Assembly (NCBI RefSeq): GCF_013407925.2
Contig: NZ_CP060201.1
Location: forward strand, 3,720,001-3,784,000
DNA: 64,000 bases
Direction: 5' to 3'
From: Pseudomonas protegens
Lineage (GTDB): Bacteria > Pseudomonadota > Gammaproteobacteria > Pseudomonadales > Pseudomonadaceae
Notes under the pieces: model-generated
The model's input: only the letters and a program-made list of their open reading frames with translations
What the model was told of the DNA's origin: nothing
The model's database searches: none
Shown: positions 9,059-19,301 of the stretch, in pieces
Position numbering within the stretch: the first letter of the stretch is position 1
How the letters are laid out: each line of letters opens with the position of its first letter
Made by a program: the position numbers and the translations under genes

Positions 9059-10406
9059 GAGCGGACTCCTCAGGCAGTACGTGGGCCACGCTCATACGCT
9101 CCCGGGTGAAATAGGTGCGGGCGGCCTTCTGGATGTCTTCCGGGGTCACGCTTTGCAGTTCCGCCAGCTCGGTGTCCATCAGCTTCCACGACAGGCCGAC
9201 GGTTTCCAGCTGGCCGATGGCGCTGGCCTGGCTGGTGATGGAGTCACGCTCGTAGACCAGCCCGGCGATCACCTGGGCCCGCACCCGCTCCAGTTCCTCG
9301 GCGGACGGCGGGGTGGTCTTCAGTTGCTCCAGCAGGCGCCACAGCCCGGCCTCGGCCTGGGCGATGGTTTTCTTCTTCTGGCTGTTGGGGGTGGCCGAGA
9401 GCATGAACAGGCTGTCGCCCCGGGTGTAGGCGTCGTAGCTGGTGGAACCGTTGGACAGCAGTTCTTCGCCACGCTCCAGCAGGGTCGGGATGCGCGCGCT
9501 GTAGCCGCCGTCCAGCAGGGCCGCGGCCAGGCGCAGGGCGTGCACCGAGCGCTGGTCCTCGGCGGTGGCGATGCTCGGCACGTTGAAGGCCAGCATCAGG
9601 CTCGGCAGTTGGGTCTTCACGTGCAGGGTGATCAGGCGCTCGCCGGGCTCGGCCAGTTCCATGGGGATCTTCGCCGGTGGCACGTCACGCTTGGGAATGG
9701 CGCCGAAGTAACGCTGGGCCAGGGTTTTCACTTCGTCCGGAGTGACGTCGCCGACCACCACCAGGGTGGCGTTGTTCGGCACGTACCAGGCCTGGTACCA
9801 GTGGCGCAGTTCCTCGACCTTCATCCGGTTCAGGTCGGCCATCCAGCCGATGGTCGGCGTGTGGTAGCCGCTGGCCGGGTAGGCCATGGCCTTGAAGCGC
9901 TCGTAGGCCTTGGACAGCGGCTTGTCGTCGGTGCGCAGGCGGCGTTCTTCCTTGATCACTTCGATCTCGCGGGCGAACTCGTCGGCCGGCAGGCGCAGGC
10001 TGGCCATGCGGTCGGCTTCCAGTTCCAGGGCCACGCCCAGGCGGTCGCGGGCCAGGACCTGGTAATAAGCGGTGAAGTCGTCGCTGGTGAAGGCGTTCTC
10101 TTCGGCGCCCAGGTCGCGCAGGATCAACGAGGCTTCGCCGGGGCCGACCTTCTCGCTGCCCTTGAACATCATGTGTTCCAGGGCGTGGGACAAACCGGTC
10201 TGGCCCGGGGTTTCGTAGCTGGAGCCGACCTTGTACCAGACCTGGGACACCACCACCGGCGCGCGATGATCTTCGCGGACCACGACCTTGAGGCCGTTGT
10301 CGAGGGTGAATTCGTGGGTGGGTTGCGGGTCGGCAGCCAGGGCTGCAAGGGGCAGACAAACTGTGCTGAGCAGCAGGCCTGCGGCGCGGCGGGCTAGAGC
10401 ATTCAT
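9051..10406 (-). CDS. M16-family zinc metallopeptidase, catalytic subunit
   Basis: 451 residues with a cleavable signal peptide (LLLSTVCLPLAALAADPQ). The inverted zinc motif HALEH (His74, Glu77, His78) is intact, followed by the distal glutamate region LGVALELEADRM, and the C-terminal M16 domain is present. It is expected to be a periplasmic peptidase working as a heterodimer with the zinc-less homologue encoded immediately downstream. The pair precedes rsmD and is divergent from ftsY, as in other pseudomonads. The substrate is unknown. Confidence 0.88.
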   Translation of the reverse strand: MNALARRAAGLLLSTVCLPLAALAADPQPTHEFTLDNGLKVVVREDHRAPVVVSQVWYKVGSSYETPGQTGLSHALEHMMFKGSEKVGPGEASLILRDLGAEENAFTSDDFTAYYQVLARDRLGVALELEADRMASLRLPADEFAREIEVIKEERRLRTDDKPLSKAYERFKAMAYPASGYHTPTIGWMADLNRMKVEELRHWYQAWYVPNNATLVVVGDVTPDEVKTLAQRYFGAIPKRDVPPAKIPMELAEPGERLITLHVKTQLPSLMLAFNVPSIATAEDQRSVHALRLAAALLDGGYSARIPTLLERGEELLSNGSTSYDAYTRGDSLFMLSATPNSQKKKTIAQAEAGLWRLLEQLKTTPPSAEELERVRAQVIAGLVYERDSITSQASAIGQLETVGLSWKLMDTELAELQSVTPEDIQKAARTYFTRERMSVAHVLPEESAHE

Positions 10407-10761
10407 TCGTTTTTAAACCTGTTGGGCTGCCCGTGTGTTCTTAGCGTCAGCGGGCGAGGAGGTGCTAGGATACTGATCCGTTTTACTGGCGGCCACGCCT
10501 ATCAGGTCTTCGCGGATCAGCAGGTACTTGAGCAGGTTGTATGAGTTACCGGCAATAAGCCTTGATTTGTCAGCTAAACTGCGACTTTTCGCCGATTTTG
10601 CCGTTCCAGTCCTTTAGTAAAATCGCTCCTTGAAGTGCTTTTGGGCATTTCGACAACATGTTGCGCGTGAACAAGCTGGAATAAACACAGTCTGTTCTGC
10701 ATCGAATATTTATTTACCGAGGCGCCCAGTGGCGCATCGCTACCTTGAGATAGCCGTCTCC
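10407..10761. other. Divergent intergenic region between the M16 protease genes and ftsY
   Basis: 355 bp with no credible gene. An in-frame extension of ftsY back to 10630 exists but lacks the conserved start. It must hold the promoters of both divergent units. An AT-rich stretch at about 10605-10625 (CCTTTAGTAAAATCG) could be a -10 region. A palindrome CAACATGTTG with a GCGC right arm at 10654-10667 is a weak relative of the palindromes found upstream of hcp. I cannot name a regulator. Confidence 0.5.
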
Positions 10762-12305
<1,544 letters not shown>

Positions 12306-12309
<4 letters not shown>

Positions 12310-12977
12310 TTCGTTTCGAACAGGTCGGTAAGCGCTATCCCAATGGCCACGTTGGCCTGCATGAGCTGAGCTTTCGCGTCCGTCGCGGCGAATTCCTGTT
12401 TGTCACCGGCCACTCCGGCGCCGGCAAGAGCACCTTGCTGCGCCTGCTGCTGGCCATGGAGCGCCCGACCTCGGGCAAGCTGCTGCTGGCCGGCCAGGAC
12501 CTGGGGCAGATCAGCAACGCGCAGATCCCGTTCCTGCGGCGGCAGATCGGCGTGGTGTTCCAGAACCACCAATTGCTGTTCGATCGCACCGTGTTCAACA
12601 ACGTGGCGCTGCCGTTGCAGATCCTCGGTCTGTCCAAGGCGGAAATCGCCAAGCGGGTGGATTCGGCCCTGGAGCGCGTGGCCCTGTCGGACAAGACCGA
12701 TCTGTACCCCGGCGACCTGTCCACAGGCCAGCAACAGCGCGTGGGCATTGCCCGGGCCATCGTCCACCGTCCGGCCCTGCTGCTGGCGGACGAGCCCACC
12801 GGTAACCTCGACCCGCGTCTTGCGGCGGAAATCATGGGCGTGTTCGAAGATATCAACCGCCTGGGCACCAGCGTGCTGATCGCCAGTCACGACCTGGCGC
12901 TGATCGCGCGCATGCGTCACCGCATGCTGACCCTGCAGCGCGGCCGACTGATCGGTGACGGGGAGGCCGGCGTATGA
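12306..12977 (+). CDS. ftsE: Cell division ATP-binding protein FtsE
   Basis: 223 residues, a complete ABC ATPase: Walker A GHSGAGKST, Q-loop VVFQNHQLL, signature STGQQQRVGIARAI, Walker B LLLADEPTGNLD and H-loop SHDLALI. With FtsX it forms the Type VII ABC complex that drives periplasmic amidase activation at the division septum. It overlaps ftsY and ftsX by 4 bp each (ATGA junctions). Confidence 0.96.
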
Positions 12978-13996
12978 GTGCAACACGTACCCCTAAAGTG
13001 GCGGAGCGCGTAGCGCCCAAGGCTTCCGAAGCGCCGCCACCAAAGAAAAAACGCGACGAAGACGACGGCCCGGATTTCGCCACGCTATTGCACGCCTGGA
13101 TCGAAAGCCATCGTGCCAGCCTGCTGGACAGCCTGCGGCGCCTGGGCAAGCAGCCCATCGGCAGCTTCTTTACCTGCCTGGTGATGGCCGTGGCCCTGAG
13201 CCTGCCCATGGGGCTGTCGCTGCTGCTCAACAACGTCGAACGCCTGGGCGGTTCCTGGCAGCGGGCGGCGCAGATTTCGCTGTACCTGGAGCTGGGTGCC
13301 TCGGCGGCCGAGGGCGAGAAACTCAGTACAGAGATCAAGGGCCTGCCCGGGGTGGCGGATGCCGAGTTCATCAGCAAGGAAAAGGCCCTGGAAGAGTTCC
13401 AGCAGCAGTCCGGGCTGGGCGAGGCCTTGCGCGAGTTGCCGCACAACCCGTTGCCGGGTGTGGTGCTGGTGACGCCGAACGAGGTGGACAAGGCTACGCT
13501 TGAGGCCTTGCGCCAGCGTCTGGCGGACATGCCCAAGGTGCAATTGGCGCAGCTGGACCTGGTCTGGGTCGAGCGACTGGCGGCGATCCTCAAGCTGGGG
13601 GACCGTTTTGTCTTCGGTCTGACGGTGCTGTTGGTTTCTGCATTACTTTTGGTGATAGGCAATACCATTCGTCTTCATATTGAAAACCGCCGCACCGAGA
13701 TAGAAGTGATTAAACTCGTCGGCGGCACGGACAGCTATGTGCGACGTCCCTTCCTTTATATGGGCGCGCTGTATGGCTTCGGTGCGGGGATTCTGTCCTG
13801 GGGCGTACTGGCGTTCGGCCTGGATTGGCTGAACGACGCGGTGGTCGGTCTGGCTGGCCTGTATGGCAGTGATTTTGCCCTTGCGGGAGTGCCGGTCGCC
13901 GATGGTCTGTCGCTCTTGCTTGGGGCGGTGCTGTTGGGTTATATCGGTGCGTGGATTGCGGTGGCCCGCCACCTGAGGGAGCTGGCACCGAAGTAA
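12974..13996 (+). CDS. ftsX: Cell division permease FtsX
   Basis: 340 residues with a charged cytoplasmic N-terminus (PPPKKKRDEDDG), a first TM segment (FFTCLVMAVALSLPMGLSLLL), a periplasmic domain (SLYLELGASAAEGEKLSTEIK ... LVWVERLAAILKLG) and three further TM helices with the FtsX permease motif VIGNTIRLHIENRRTEIEVIKLVG. It partners FtsE to transmit ATP hydrolysis to periplasmic septal hydrolase activators. Confidence 0.95.
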   Translation: MSATRTPKVAERVAPKASEAPPPKKKRDEDDGPDFATLLHAWIESHRASLLDSLRRLGKQPIGSFFTCLVMAVALSLPMGLSLLLNNVERLGGSWQRAAQISLYLELGASAAEGEKLSTEIKGLPGVADAEFISKEKALEEFQQQSGLGEALRELPHNPLPGVVLVTPNEVDKATLEALRQRLADMPKVQLAQLDLVWVERLAAILKLGDRFVFGLTVLLVSALLLVIGNTIRLHIENRRTEIEVIKLVGGTDSYVRRPFLYMGALYGFGAGILSWGVLAFGLDWLNDAVVGLAGLYGSDFALAGVPVADGLSLLLGAVLLGYIGAWIAVARHLRELAPK

Positions 13997-14033
13997 TGTC
14001 TTTTTGCTTGTATTGACCTTTCAGAATATTTGG

Positions 14034-14060
14034 GAACTTGTTTCGCGGTTCCCGGTCAAT
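14034..14060 (+). promoter_or_regulatory. Candidate AlgU (sigma-E)-type promoter of rpoH
   Basis: GAACTT at 14034-14039 followed after 16 bp by TCAAT at 14056-14060 approximates the AlgU consensus GAACTT-N16/17-TCtgA. P. aeruginosa rpoH is known to have an AlgU-dependent promoter, and the position 50 bp before the start fits. The -10 box is imperfect, so this is a candidate only. Confidence 0.4.
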
Positions 14061-14109
14061 TTTCGCAGTGCTGAACTGCACGAGTTATGTGAGTCGGAGG
14101 TTTTTTCGT

Positions 14110-14964
14110 ATGACCACTTCTTTGCAACCTGCTTACGCATTGGTTCCAGGCGCCAACCTGGAGGCCTATGTGCACACGGTGAACAGCATTCCATTGCTGA
14201 CGCCCGAGCAGGAGCGTGAACTGGCCGAGAGTCTCTACTATGAGCAGGATCTTGAGGCGGCTCGGCAGATGGTGCTCGCCCACCTGCGTTTTGTCGTACA
14301 TATCGCCCGCAGCTATTCCGGCTACGGGCTGGCCCAGGCCGACCTGATCCAGGAAGGCAACGTTGGCCTGATGAAAGCCGTGAAGCGCTTCAACCCGGAA
14401 ATGGGCGTGCGCCTGGTGTCCTTTGCCGTGCACTGGATCAAGGCAGAGATTCACGAGTTCATCCTGCGTAACTGGCGGATTGTCAAAGTCGCGACCACCA
14501 AGGCCCAGCGCAAGCTGTTCTTTAACCTGCGCAGCCAGAAGAAGCGTCTGGCCTGGCTGAACAATGAAGAAGTGCATCGCGTGGCGGAAAGCCTGGGCGT
14601 CGAGCCCCGTGAAGTGCGCGAGATGGAAAGCCGTCTGACCGGCCAGGACATGGCCTTCGATCCGGCCGCTGAAGCGGACGACGACAGCGCCTTCCAATCG
14701 CCGGCCAACTACCTGGAAGACCATCGTTACGACCCGGCGCTGCAACTGGAAGATGCCGATTGGAGCGACAACTCCACCCACAACCTGCACGAAGCGCTGG
14801 AAGTGCTGGACGAGCGTAGCCGCGACATTCTCTACCAGCGCTGGTTGGCCGAAGAGAAAGCCACGCTGCACGACCTGGCGCAGAAGTACAACGTTTCCGC
14901 CGAGCGTATTCGCCAGCTGGAAAAAAGCGCGATGAACAAACTGAAACTGTCCATCGCCGCCTAA
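14110..14964 (+). CDS. rpoH: Heat-shock sigma factor sigma-32
   Basis: 284 residues. It shows region 2 ([61 protein letters not shown]), the RpoH box QRKLFFNLR that separates sigma-32 from other group 3 sigmas, and region 4.2 ([20 protein letters not shown]). It directs RNA polymerase to heat-shock promoters. The start is ATG 14110 ([11 protein letters not shown]), with GGAGG 10 bp upstream. It lies downstream of ftsX, the conserved order, and is closed by a strong terminator. Confidence 0.96.
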   Translation: MTTSLQPAYALVPGANLEAYVHTVNSIPLLTPEQERELAESLYYEQDLEAARQMVLAHLRFVVHIARSYSGYGLAQADLIQEGNVGLMKAVKRFNPEMGVRLVSFAVHWIKAEIHEFILRNWRIVKVATTKAQRKLFFNLRSQKKRLAWLNNEEVHRVAESLGVEPREVREMESRLTGQDMAFDPAAEADDDSAFQSPANYLEDHRYDPALQLEDADWSDNSTHNLHEALEVLDERSRDILYQRWLAEEKATLHDLAQKYNVSAERIRQLEKSAMNKLKLSIAA

Positions 14965-14980
14965 GCCTGAAGCGTCATGC

Positions 14981-15013
14981 AAAACGCCCCGAGATGATCG
15001 GGGCGTTTTTGTT
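14981..15013 (+). terminator. Rho-independent terminator of rpoH
   Basis: AAAACGCCCCGA-GATGA-TCGGGGCGTTTTT: a 12-bp perfect GC-rich stem with a short loop and T-run, 17 bp after the rpoH stop codon. The symmetric A/T tails could also serve the convergent mtgA gene. Confidence 0.95.
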
Positions 15014-15020
15014 TGTGCGG

Positions 15021-15050
15021 TTGTCGCAGGAGCCGGCTTGCCGGCGAATC
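15021..15050. repeat. REP element (GGAGCCGGCTTGCCGGCGAA)
   Basis: Single REP core with GCCGGC-TTGC-type palindrome between the convergent rpoH and mtgA genes, just after the rpoH terminator. Same family as the other intergenic copies in this window. Confidence 0.85.
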
Positions 15051-15110
15051 CCCAGCCCGGCGCCCCTTTCGAACCTGCTCAAGAAGAGCAGGTGTAAAAC
15101 CAGTCTCGGG

Positions 15111-15833
15111 TTACTCCGCCCAAGGCGCCTTGCGCGACTCGTTCAATCGATTCAGATAATCGGTGCCGCCCAACAGGCTCATCTGTCGCCGAACCCAGCC
15201 GGCCCGCTGCAGCACATAGGTGCTGGGCCGCGCTGCGCTCCACACCCGTGGATTGGGCAGCACCGCCGCCAGCAGACTGACCTGCTGGCGCGACAGGCTG
15301 GCCGCGCTGACGCCGAAATGATGGCGCGCAGCCGCCTCGGCGCCGAATACCCCTTCATCCCACTCGGCGCTGTTGAGGTAGACCTCGAGAATCCGCTGCT
15401 TGGGCCAGAACACCTCGATCAGGGCGGTAAACCAGGCTTCCAGGCCCTTGCGCAGGTAGCTGCGGCCGGACCACAGGAACAGGTTCTTCGACACTTGCTG
15501 ACTCAGGGTGCTGGCGCCGCGGATCGAGCCGCCGCGTTCGTTGTGGGCCAGGGCCGCCTGGATCGCATCGATGTCGAAGCCCCAGTGGTCGGGGAATTTC
15601 TGATCCTCGCTGGCGATGACCGCCAGCTTGAGGTTGTCGGAGATTTCGTCCCAGGGTGTCCAGGTGCGCTGCAGGTCGATGGGATCGTCGTCGATCCAGG
15701 ATTCGATCTTGCGCTCCACCATCAGGGCGGTGCCCGGTGGCGGCACGAAACGAAATAGCAGCACCAGCAGCACGCTACCGACCACGAACCACATCAAGGC
15801 TTTTACAAGGCGACGAAACAGATAACGCAGCAT
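15111..15833 (-). CDS. mtgA: Monofunctional biosynthetic peptidoglycan transglycosylase
   Basis: 240 residues: one N-terminal membrane anchor (LMWFVVGSVLLVLLFRFV) and a GT51 domain with the catalytic-glutamate motif AVIASEDQKFPDHWGFD, GGSIRGASTLSQQVSKNLFLW, KQRILEVYLNSAEWDEGVFGAEAAARHHFG. It polymerises lipid II into glycan strands on the periplasmic face. The start at 15833 gives MLRYLFRRLVKAL. It is divergent from the DUF423 gene. Confidence 0.95.
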   Translation of the reverse strand: MLRYLFRRLVKALMWFVVGSVLLVLLFRFVPPPGTALMVERKIESWIDDDPIDLQRTWTPWDEISDNLKLAVIASEDQKFPDHWGFDIDAIQAALAHNERGGSIRGASTLSQQVSKNLFLWSGRSYLRKGLEAWFTALIEVFWPKQRILEVYLNSAEWDEGVFGAEAAARHHFGVSAASLSRQQVSLLAAVLPNPRVWSAARPSTYVLQRAGWVRRQMSLLGGTDYLNRLNESRKAPWAE

Positions 15834-15907
15834 AGAGATGGCTTGGCCGAACCCGTTGAGCGCGCCATTATACAGACCCTTTGCGCTGAATCTGACTGGA
15901 GTTCCTC

Positions 15908-16288
15908 ATGCTGCGTGGCTTCCTGATGCTGGCCGCCTTCTTCGGTTTCACCGGGGTTGCCCTCGGCGCCTTCGCCGCCCACGGCCTGAAAAACCGCCTG
16001 AGCACGGAATACCTGGCTATTTTTCATACCGGCGTGACCTACCAGTTGGTGCACACCCTGGCCCTGTTCGGCGTCGCCTTGCTGGCGGCGCATGTTCCCG
16101 GGCGGCTGGTGACCTGGGCTGGCGCAGCCTTCACCCTGGGCATCCTGCTGTTCTCCGGCAGCCTGTACCTGCTGACCCTGAGCGGCATCGGCAAGCTGGG
16201 CATCATCACCCCGTTCGGCGGTCTGGCCTTCCTCGTTGGCTGGTTCCTGCTGGGGCTCGCCGCCTGGCGCCTGCAAGGGGCCGCCTGA
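15908..16288 (+). CDS. DUF423 family membrane protein
   Basis: 126 residues, mostly hydrophobic with four predicted TM helices. The N-terminal FFGFTGVALGAFAAHGL...FHTGVTYQLVHTLAL pattern is characteristic of DUF423 (YgdD-like) proteins. No biochemical function is known for the family. ATG 15908 lies 74 bp from the divergent mtgA start. Confidence 0.85.
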   Translation: MLRGFLMLAAFFGFTGVALGAFAAHGLKNRLSTEYLAIFHTGVTYQLVHTLALFGVALLAAHVPGRLVTWAGAAFTLGILLFSGSLYLLTLSGIGKLGIITPFGGLAFLVGWFLLGLAAWRLQGAA

Positions 16289-16297
16289 CGCTTATAG

Positions 16298-16327
16298 CTG
16301 ACCTTTAGGTCACGATCGGGCTAGAAT
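16298..16327 (+). promoter_or_regulatory. Candidate sigma-70 promoter for thiS with internal palindrome
   Basis: CTGACC (16298-16303), 18-bp spacer, TAGAAT (16322-16327). An inverted repeat GACCT-TT-AGGTC (16299-16310) begins in the -35 box. The predicted RNA would start about 25 nt before the thiS ATG, too short for a TPP riboswitch, and I see none. Confidence 0.45.
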
Positions 16328-16359
16328 GCTGGCCCCTAAAAATGATGGCGGCCTTGAGC

Positions 16360-16560
16360 ATGCGCATTCAGTTGAACGGTGAATCCTTTGAACTGCCCGA
16401 CGGCTCGACCGTTGCGGCGCTGCTGAGCCAGCTGCAACTGAGCGGACGGCGGATCGCGGTGGAGCTCAACCTGGATATCGTTCCGCGCAGCCAGCACGCC
16501 GAAACCGCCCTTAACGAGGGCGACCAGGTGGAAGTGGTCCACGCCATCGGCGGCGGCTAG
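16360..16560 (+). CDS. thiS: Thiamine biosynthesis sulfur carrier protein ThiS
   Basis: 66 residues with the ubiquitin-like fold pattern MRIQLNGESFELPDG, RIAVELNLDIVPRSQ and the essential C-terminal Gly-Gly (VHAIGGG). The terminal glycine is adenylated and thiocarboxylated and donates sulfur to the thiazole ring made by ThiG. I choose ATG 16360, the family's usual MRIQLNGE start; ATGs at 16342 and 16345 would add six or five residues. Confidence 0.93.
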   Translation: MRIQLNGESFELPDGSTVAALLSQLQLSGRRIAVELNLDIVPRSQHAETALNEGDQVEVVHAIGGG

Positions 16561-16723
16561 TCACTGGCCTCAGCAGCGCTGGCGCTGATCTGCGCAGCGC
16601 CCTGGCCCGACTCCGGGCCCTCTCATGGACGACATGCTTTCACCGGCCCGGGATCGTGGGTCACCAGCGCCCCGGGCCTGATAAAGAATTCTGCAAGAAC
16701 CTCACCCCAACAGAGGATTTCCG

Positions 16724-17518
16724 ATGAGCAACGTTCGTAGTGACAAGCCTTTCGTCCTGGCCGGTCGGACGTACCAGTCGCGTTTGCTGGTAGGCACCGG
16801 CAAGTACCGCGACATGGAAGAAACCCGCCTGGCCATCGAGGCCTCGGGTGCCGAGATCGTCACCGTCGCCGTGCGCCGGACCAATATCGGCCAGAACCCG
16901 GGCGAACCGAACCTGCTGGATATCCTGCCGCCGGATCGCTACACCATCCTGCCCAACACCGCCGGCTGCTATGACGCGGTCGAAGCCGTGCGCACCTGCC
17001 GCCTGGCCCGTGAGCTGCTCGATGGTCACAACCTGGTAAAGCTGGAAGTGCTGGCCGACCAGAAGACCCTGTTCCCCAACGTGCTGGAAACCCTCAAGGC
17101 CGCCGAAGTGCTGGTCAAGGAAGGGTTCGACGTGATGGTCTACACCAGCGACGACCCGATCATCGCCCGCCAGCTGGCGGAAATGGGCTGCATCGCGGTC
17201 ATGCCGCTGGCCGGCCTGATCGGCACCGGGCTGGGGATCTGCAACCCGTACAACCTGCAGATCATCCTCGAAGAAGCCAAGGTCCCGGTGCTGGTGGATG
17301 CCGGTGTCGGCACCGCTTCCGACGCCACCATCGCCATGGAGCTGGGCTGTGAAGCGGTGCTGATGAACTCGGCCATCGCCCACGCGCAGCAACCGGTAAT
17401 GATGGCCGAAGCCATGAAACACGCGATTGTCGCGGGCCGCCTGGCGTACCTCGCCGGTCGCATGCCGAAGAAACTCTATGCCAGCGCCTCCTCGCCGCTG
17501 GATGGTCTGATCAAGTAA
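16724..17518 (+). CDS. thiG: Thiazole synthase
   Basis: 264 residues, a full-length TIM barrel: [32 protein letters not shown], Schiff-base lysine in NLVKLEVL (Lys106), [35 protein letters not shown]. It condenses deoxyxylulose phosphate, dehydroglycine and ThiS-thiocarboxylate to the thiazole phosphate. It lies 163 bp downstream of thiS and just upstream of trmB, the usual pseudomonad order thiS-thiG-trmB. Confidence 0.96.
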
Positions 17519-17527
17519 GAGCCATTG

Positions 17528-18253
17528 ATGACTGAATCAAACGACACGCCAATCCAGCCGGAAGCCGGCGACGAGCGCCAACACCGCCGCATCAAGAGTT
17601 TCGTGATGCGCGCCGGGCGCATGACCGAAGGCCAGCAGCGCGGCCTGGATCAGGGCGCGCCGCTGTACGTGCTGCCCCTGGCCGACGCCCCGGTGGACTA
17701 CGACCAGGTGTTCGGCCGTTCGGCGCCGCGCTCGTTGGAAATCGGCTTCGGCATGGGCCACTCGCTGCTGGAAATGGCCGCGGCGGCCCCGGAGCAGGAC
17801 TTCATCGGCGTGGAAGTTCACCGTCCGGGTGTCGGCGCGCTGCTCAACGGCGTGCTGACCCAGGGCCTGACCAACCTGCGGGTCTACGATTGCGACGCGA
17901 TTGAAGTGCTCAACCGCTGCATCGCCGACAACAGCCTGGATCGCCTGATGCTGTTTTTCCCCGATCCGTGGCACAAGAGCCGGCACCACAAGCGCCGCAT
18001 CGTCCAGGCCTCCTTCGCCGAGCTGGTGCGCAGCAAGCTCAAGGTGGGCGGCATTCTGCACATGGCCACCGACTGGGAGCCCTATGCCGAATACATGCTG
18101 GAAGTGATGAACGTTGCCCCGGGTTATCGCAACCTGGCCGAAGACGGCAAGTGCGTGCCGCGCCCGGCCGAGCGCCCGATCACCAAGTTCGAGCGTCGTG
18201 GCGAGCGTCTGGGTCACGGCGTGTGGGACCTGAAGTTCGAAAAAATCGACTGA
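17528..18253 (+). CDS. trmB: tRNA (guanine-N7-)-methyltransferase
   Basis: 241 residues. SAM-binding motif [16 protein letters not shown] and the TrmB hallmark [15 protein letters not shown]. It methylates G46 of tRNAs to m7G. ATG 17528 follows the thiG stop by 9 bp, indicating co-transcription. A TTG three bases earlier is in frame but less likely. Confidence 0.95.
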   Translation: MTESNDTPIQPEAGDERQHRRIKSFVMRAGRMTEGQQRGLDQGAPLYVLPLADAPVDYDQVFGRSAPRSLEIGFGMGHSLLEMAAAAPEQDFIGVEVHRPGVGALLNGVLTQGLTNLRVYDCDAIEVLNRCIADNSLDRLMLFFPDPWHKSRHHKRRIVQASFAELVRSKLKVGGILHMATDWEPYAEYMLEVMNVAPGYRNLAEDGKCVPRPAERPITKFERRGERLGHGVWDLKFEKID

Positions 18254-18267
18254 GCCCCGCGCAGCCG

Positions 18268-18340
18268 CTGTTGTAGGCGCTGGTTTGCTAGCGAAGGAGC
18301 CTATAAGGGCGCCTTCGCCAGCCAGCTGGCTCCTACAGGG
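18268..18340. repeat. Inverted REP pair at the 3' ends of trmB and kptA
   Basis: GTAGGCGCTGGTTTGCTAGCGAAGG on the top strand is followed by the oppositely oriented CCTTCGCCAGCCAGCTGGCT with CCTACAG, forming a large potential hairpin. The CTA inside the second element supplies the kptA stop codon (18333-18335), so the REP ends exactly in the gene. Confidence 0.8.
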
Positions 18341-18881
18341 CTTGGATGAAATCGACCGGCACCTGGTCGGTCAGCCACACCCCATTCTCCGCCTGATAGA
18401 ACCTGAAGCCCTGGGCCTGCATGGCCTGGGCGTCGATCTGCAGGATCACCACCTGGCCGTAACGCTGGCCCACGGCCCGGGCGGTGTCGATCTCCTGGGA
18501 CAGGTGCACGTGGTGCCGTGAACCCGGGATCAGCCCCTTCTCATTGATCGACTCCATGAAGCGCGTTGCGGTGCCGTGGTAGAGCACGGCGGGCGGTTGC
18601 TTTGCCTCAAGCTGCAATTGCACGGTCTTGTTGGAGTGCCCCTGAACGGCGCGGATACGCTGGCCGTCAGCGGAGAGGGCGAAGCGCTTCTTGTCGTTGC
18701 CTTCGACCACCCGCTCGATCAGTTCCCGGCTCAGTTGTCGGCCGCCCTTGGCGGCGCCGCTGATCAGCGCGTCGATGTCGCCCCAGCCTTGGCTGTCCAG
18801 TTCCAGGCCGATGGCCTGGGGCTCGTGGCGCAGCACGTAGCTGAGGAACTTGCTGATGTCCTCGATGACTTTCTTGCTCAT
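18333..18881 (-). CDS. kptA: RNA 2'-phosphotransferase, Tpt1/KptA family
   Basis: 182 residues. Conserved pieces of the family: SKFLSYVLRHEP (Arg18-His19), RFALSADGQRIRAVQGHS, LYHGTATRFMESINEKGLIPGSRHHVHLSQE. It removes an internal 2'-phosphate from RNA using NAD+, giving ADP-ribose 1'',2''-cyclic phosphate. In eukaryotes this finishes tRNA splicing; the bacterial role is not settled because bacteria lack that splicing pathway. Isolated monocistronic gene convergent with trmB. Confidence 0.92.
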   Translation of the reverse strand: MSKKVIEDISKFLSYVLRHEPQAIGLELDSQGWGDIDALISGAAKGGRQLSRELIERVVEGNDKKRFALSADGQRIRAVQGHSNKTVQLQLEAKQPPAVLYHGTATRFMESINEKGLIPGSRHHVHLSQEIDTARAVGQRYGQVVILQIDAQAMQAQGFRFYQAENGVWLTDQVPVDFIQAL

Positions 18882-18930
18882 GTTCTTCCTTGATAGCGGG
18901 AGCGGCCGTTGGATTGCGTTCGCCGGCTTG

Positions 18931-18956
18931 GTGTAGGAGCCGGCTTGCCGGCGAAG
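18931..18956. repeat. REP element
   Basis: GTGTAGGAGCCGGCTTGCCG followed by GCGAAG, the canonical form, between kptA and the DUF3392 gene. A partial core, TTCGCCGGCTTG, precedes it at 18919-18930. Confidence 0.85.
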
Positions 18957-18968
18957 GGGCCTTGCGAA

Positions 18969-19292
18969 TCAGCGACGATCAGCGATCACGCCGATCAGCA
19001 CCAGCACCACCAGCAGCACCGGCGCCAGGCTGTAGTTGTTGAACTGGCTCAGGCCGCGGACGATCCACGGCGTGGCGTAGATCAGCGCCAGGCCGCTGCC
19101 GACCATGCACAGCAGGGCCATCAGCGGCACGCGCAGGGCGCCGGCGATGCCACCCAGGCGTTGCTCGACCCAGCCCTTGATGTCCGCGCCGAACAGCACC
19201 AGCAGGCAGCCCACCAGTGCCAGGGCGATTTCCGAGAGGTTGCTGCGACTCCAGCGGGACACGGTGGCAAGCAGGTCGAGTACCAGATCCAT
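18969..19292 (-). CDS. DUF3392 family membrane protein
   Basis: 107 residues, three hydrophobic segments (IALALVGCLLVLFGADI, LMALLCMVGSGLALIYA, LAPVLLVVLVLIGVIA). The pattern matches the small inner-membrane DUF3392 family of gammaproteobacteria; function unknown. Last gene of the leftward yggS-to-hemW run, 9 bp after hemW. Confidence 0.75.
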   Translation of the reverse strand: MDLVLDLLATVSRWSRSNLSEIALALVGCLLVLFGADIKGWVEQRLGGIAGALRVPLMALLCMVGSGLALIYATPWIVRGLSQFNNYSLAPVLLVVLVLIGVIADRR

Positions 19293-19301
19293 GTGATTTC
19301 C

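Noticed and set aside
16289..16359. TPP riboswitch before thiS
   Set aside because: The leader is too short and no THI-box sequence is visible.
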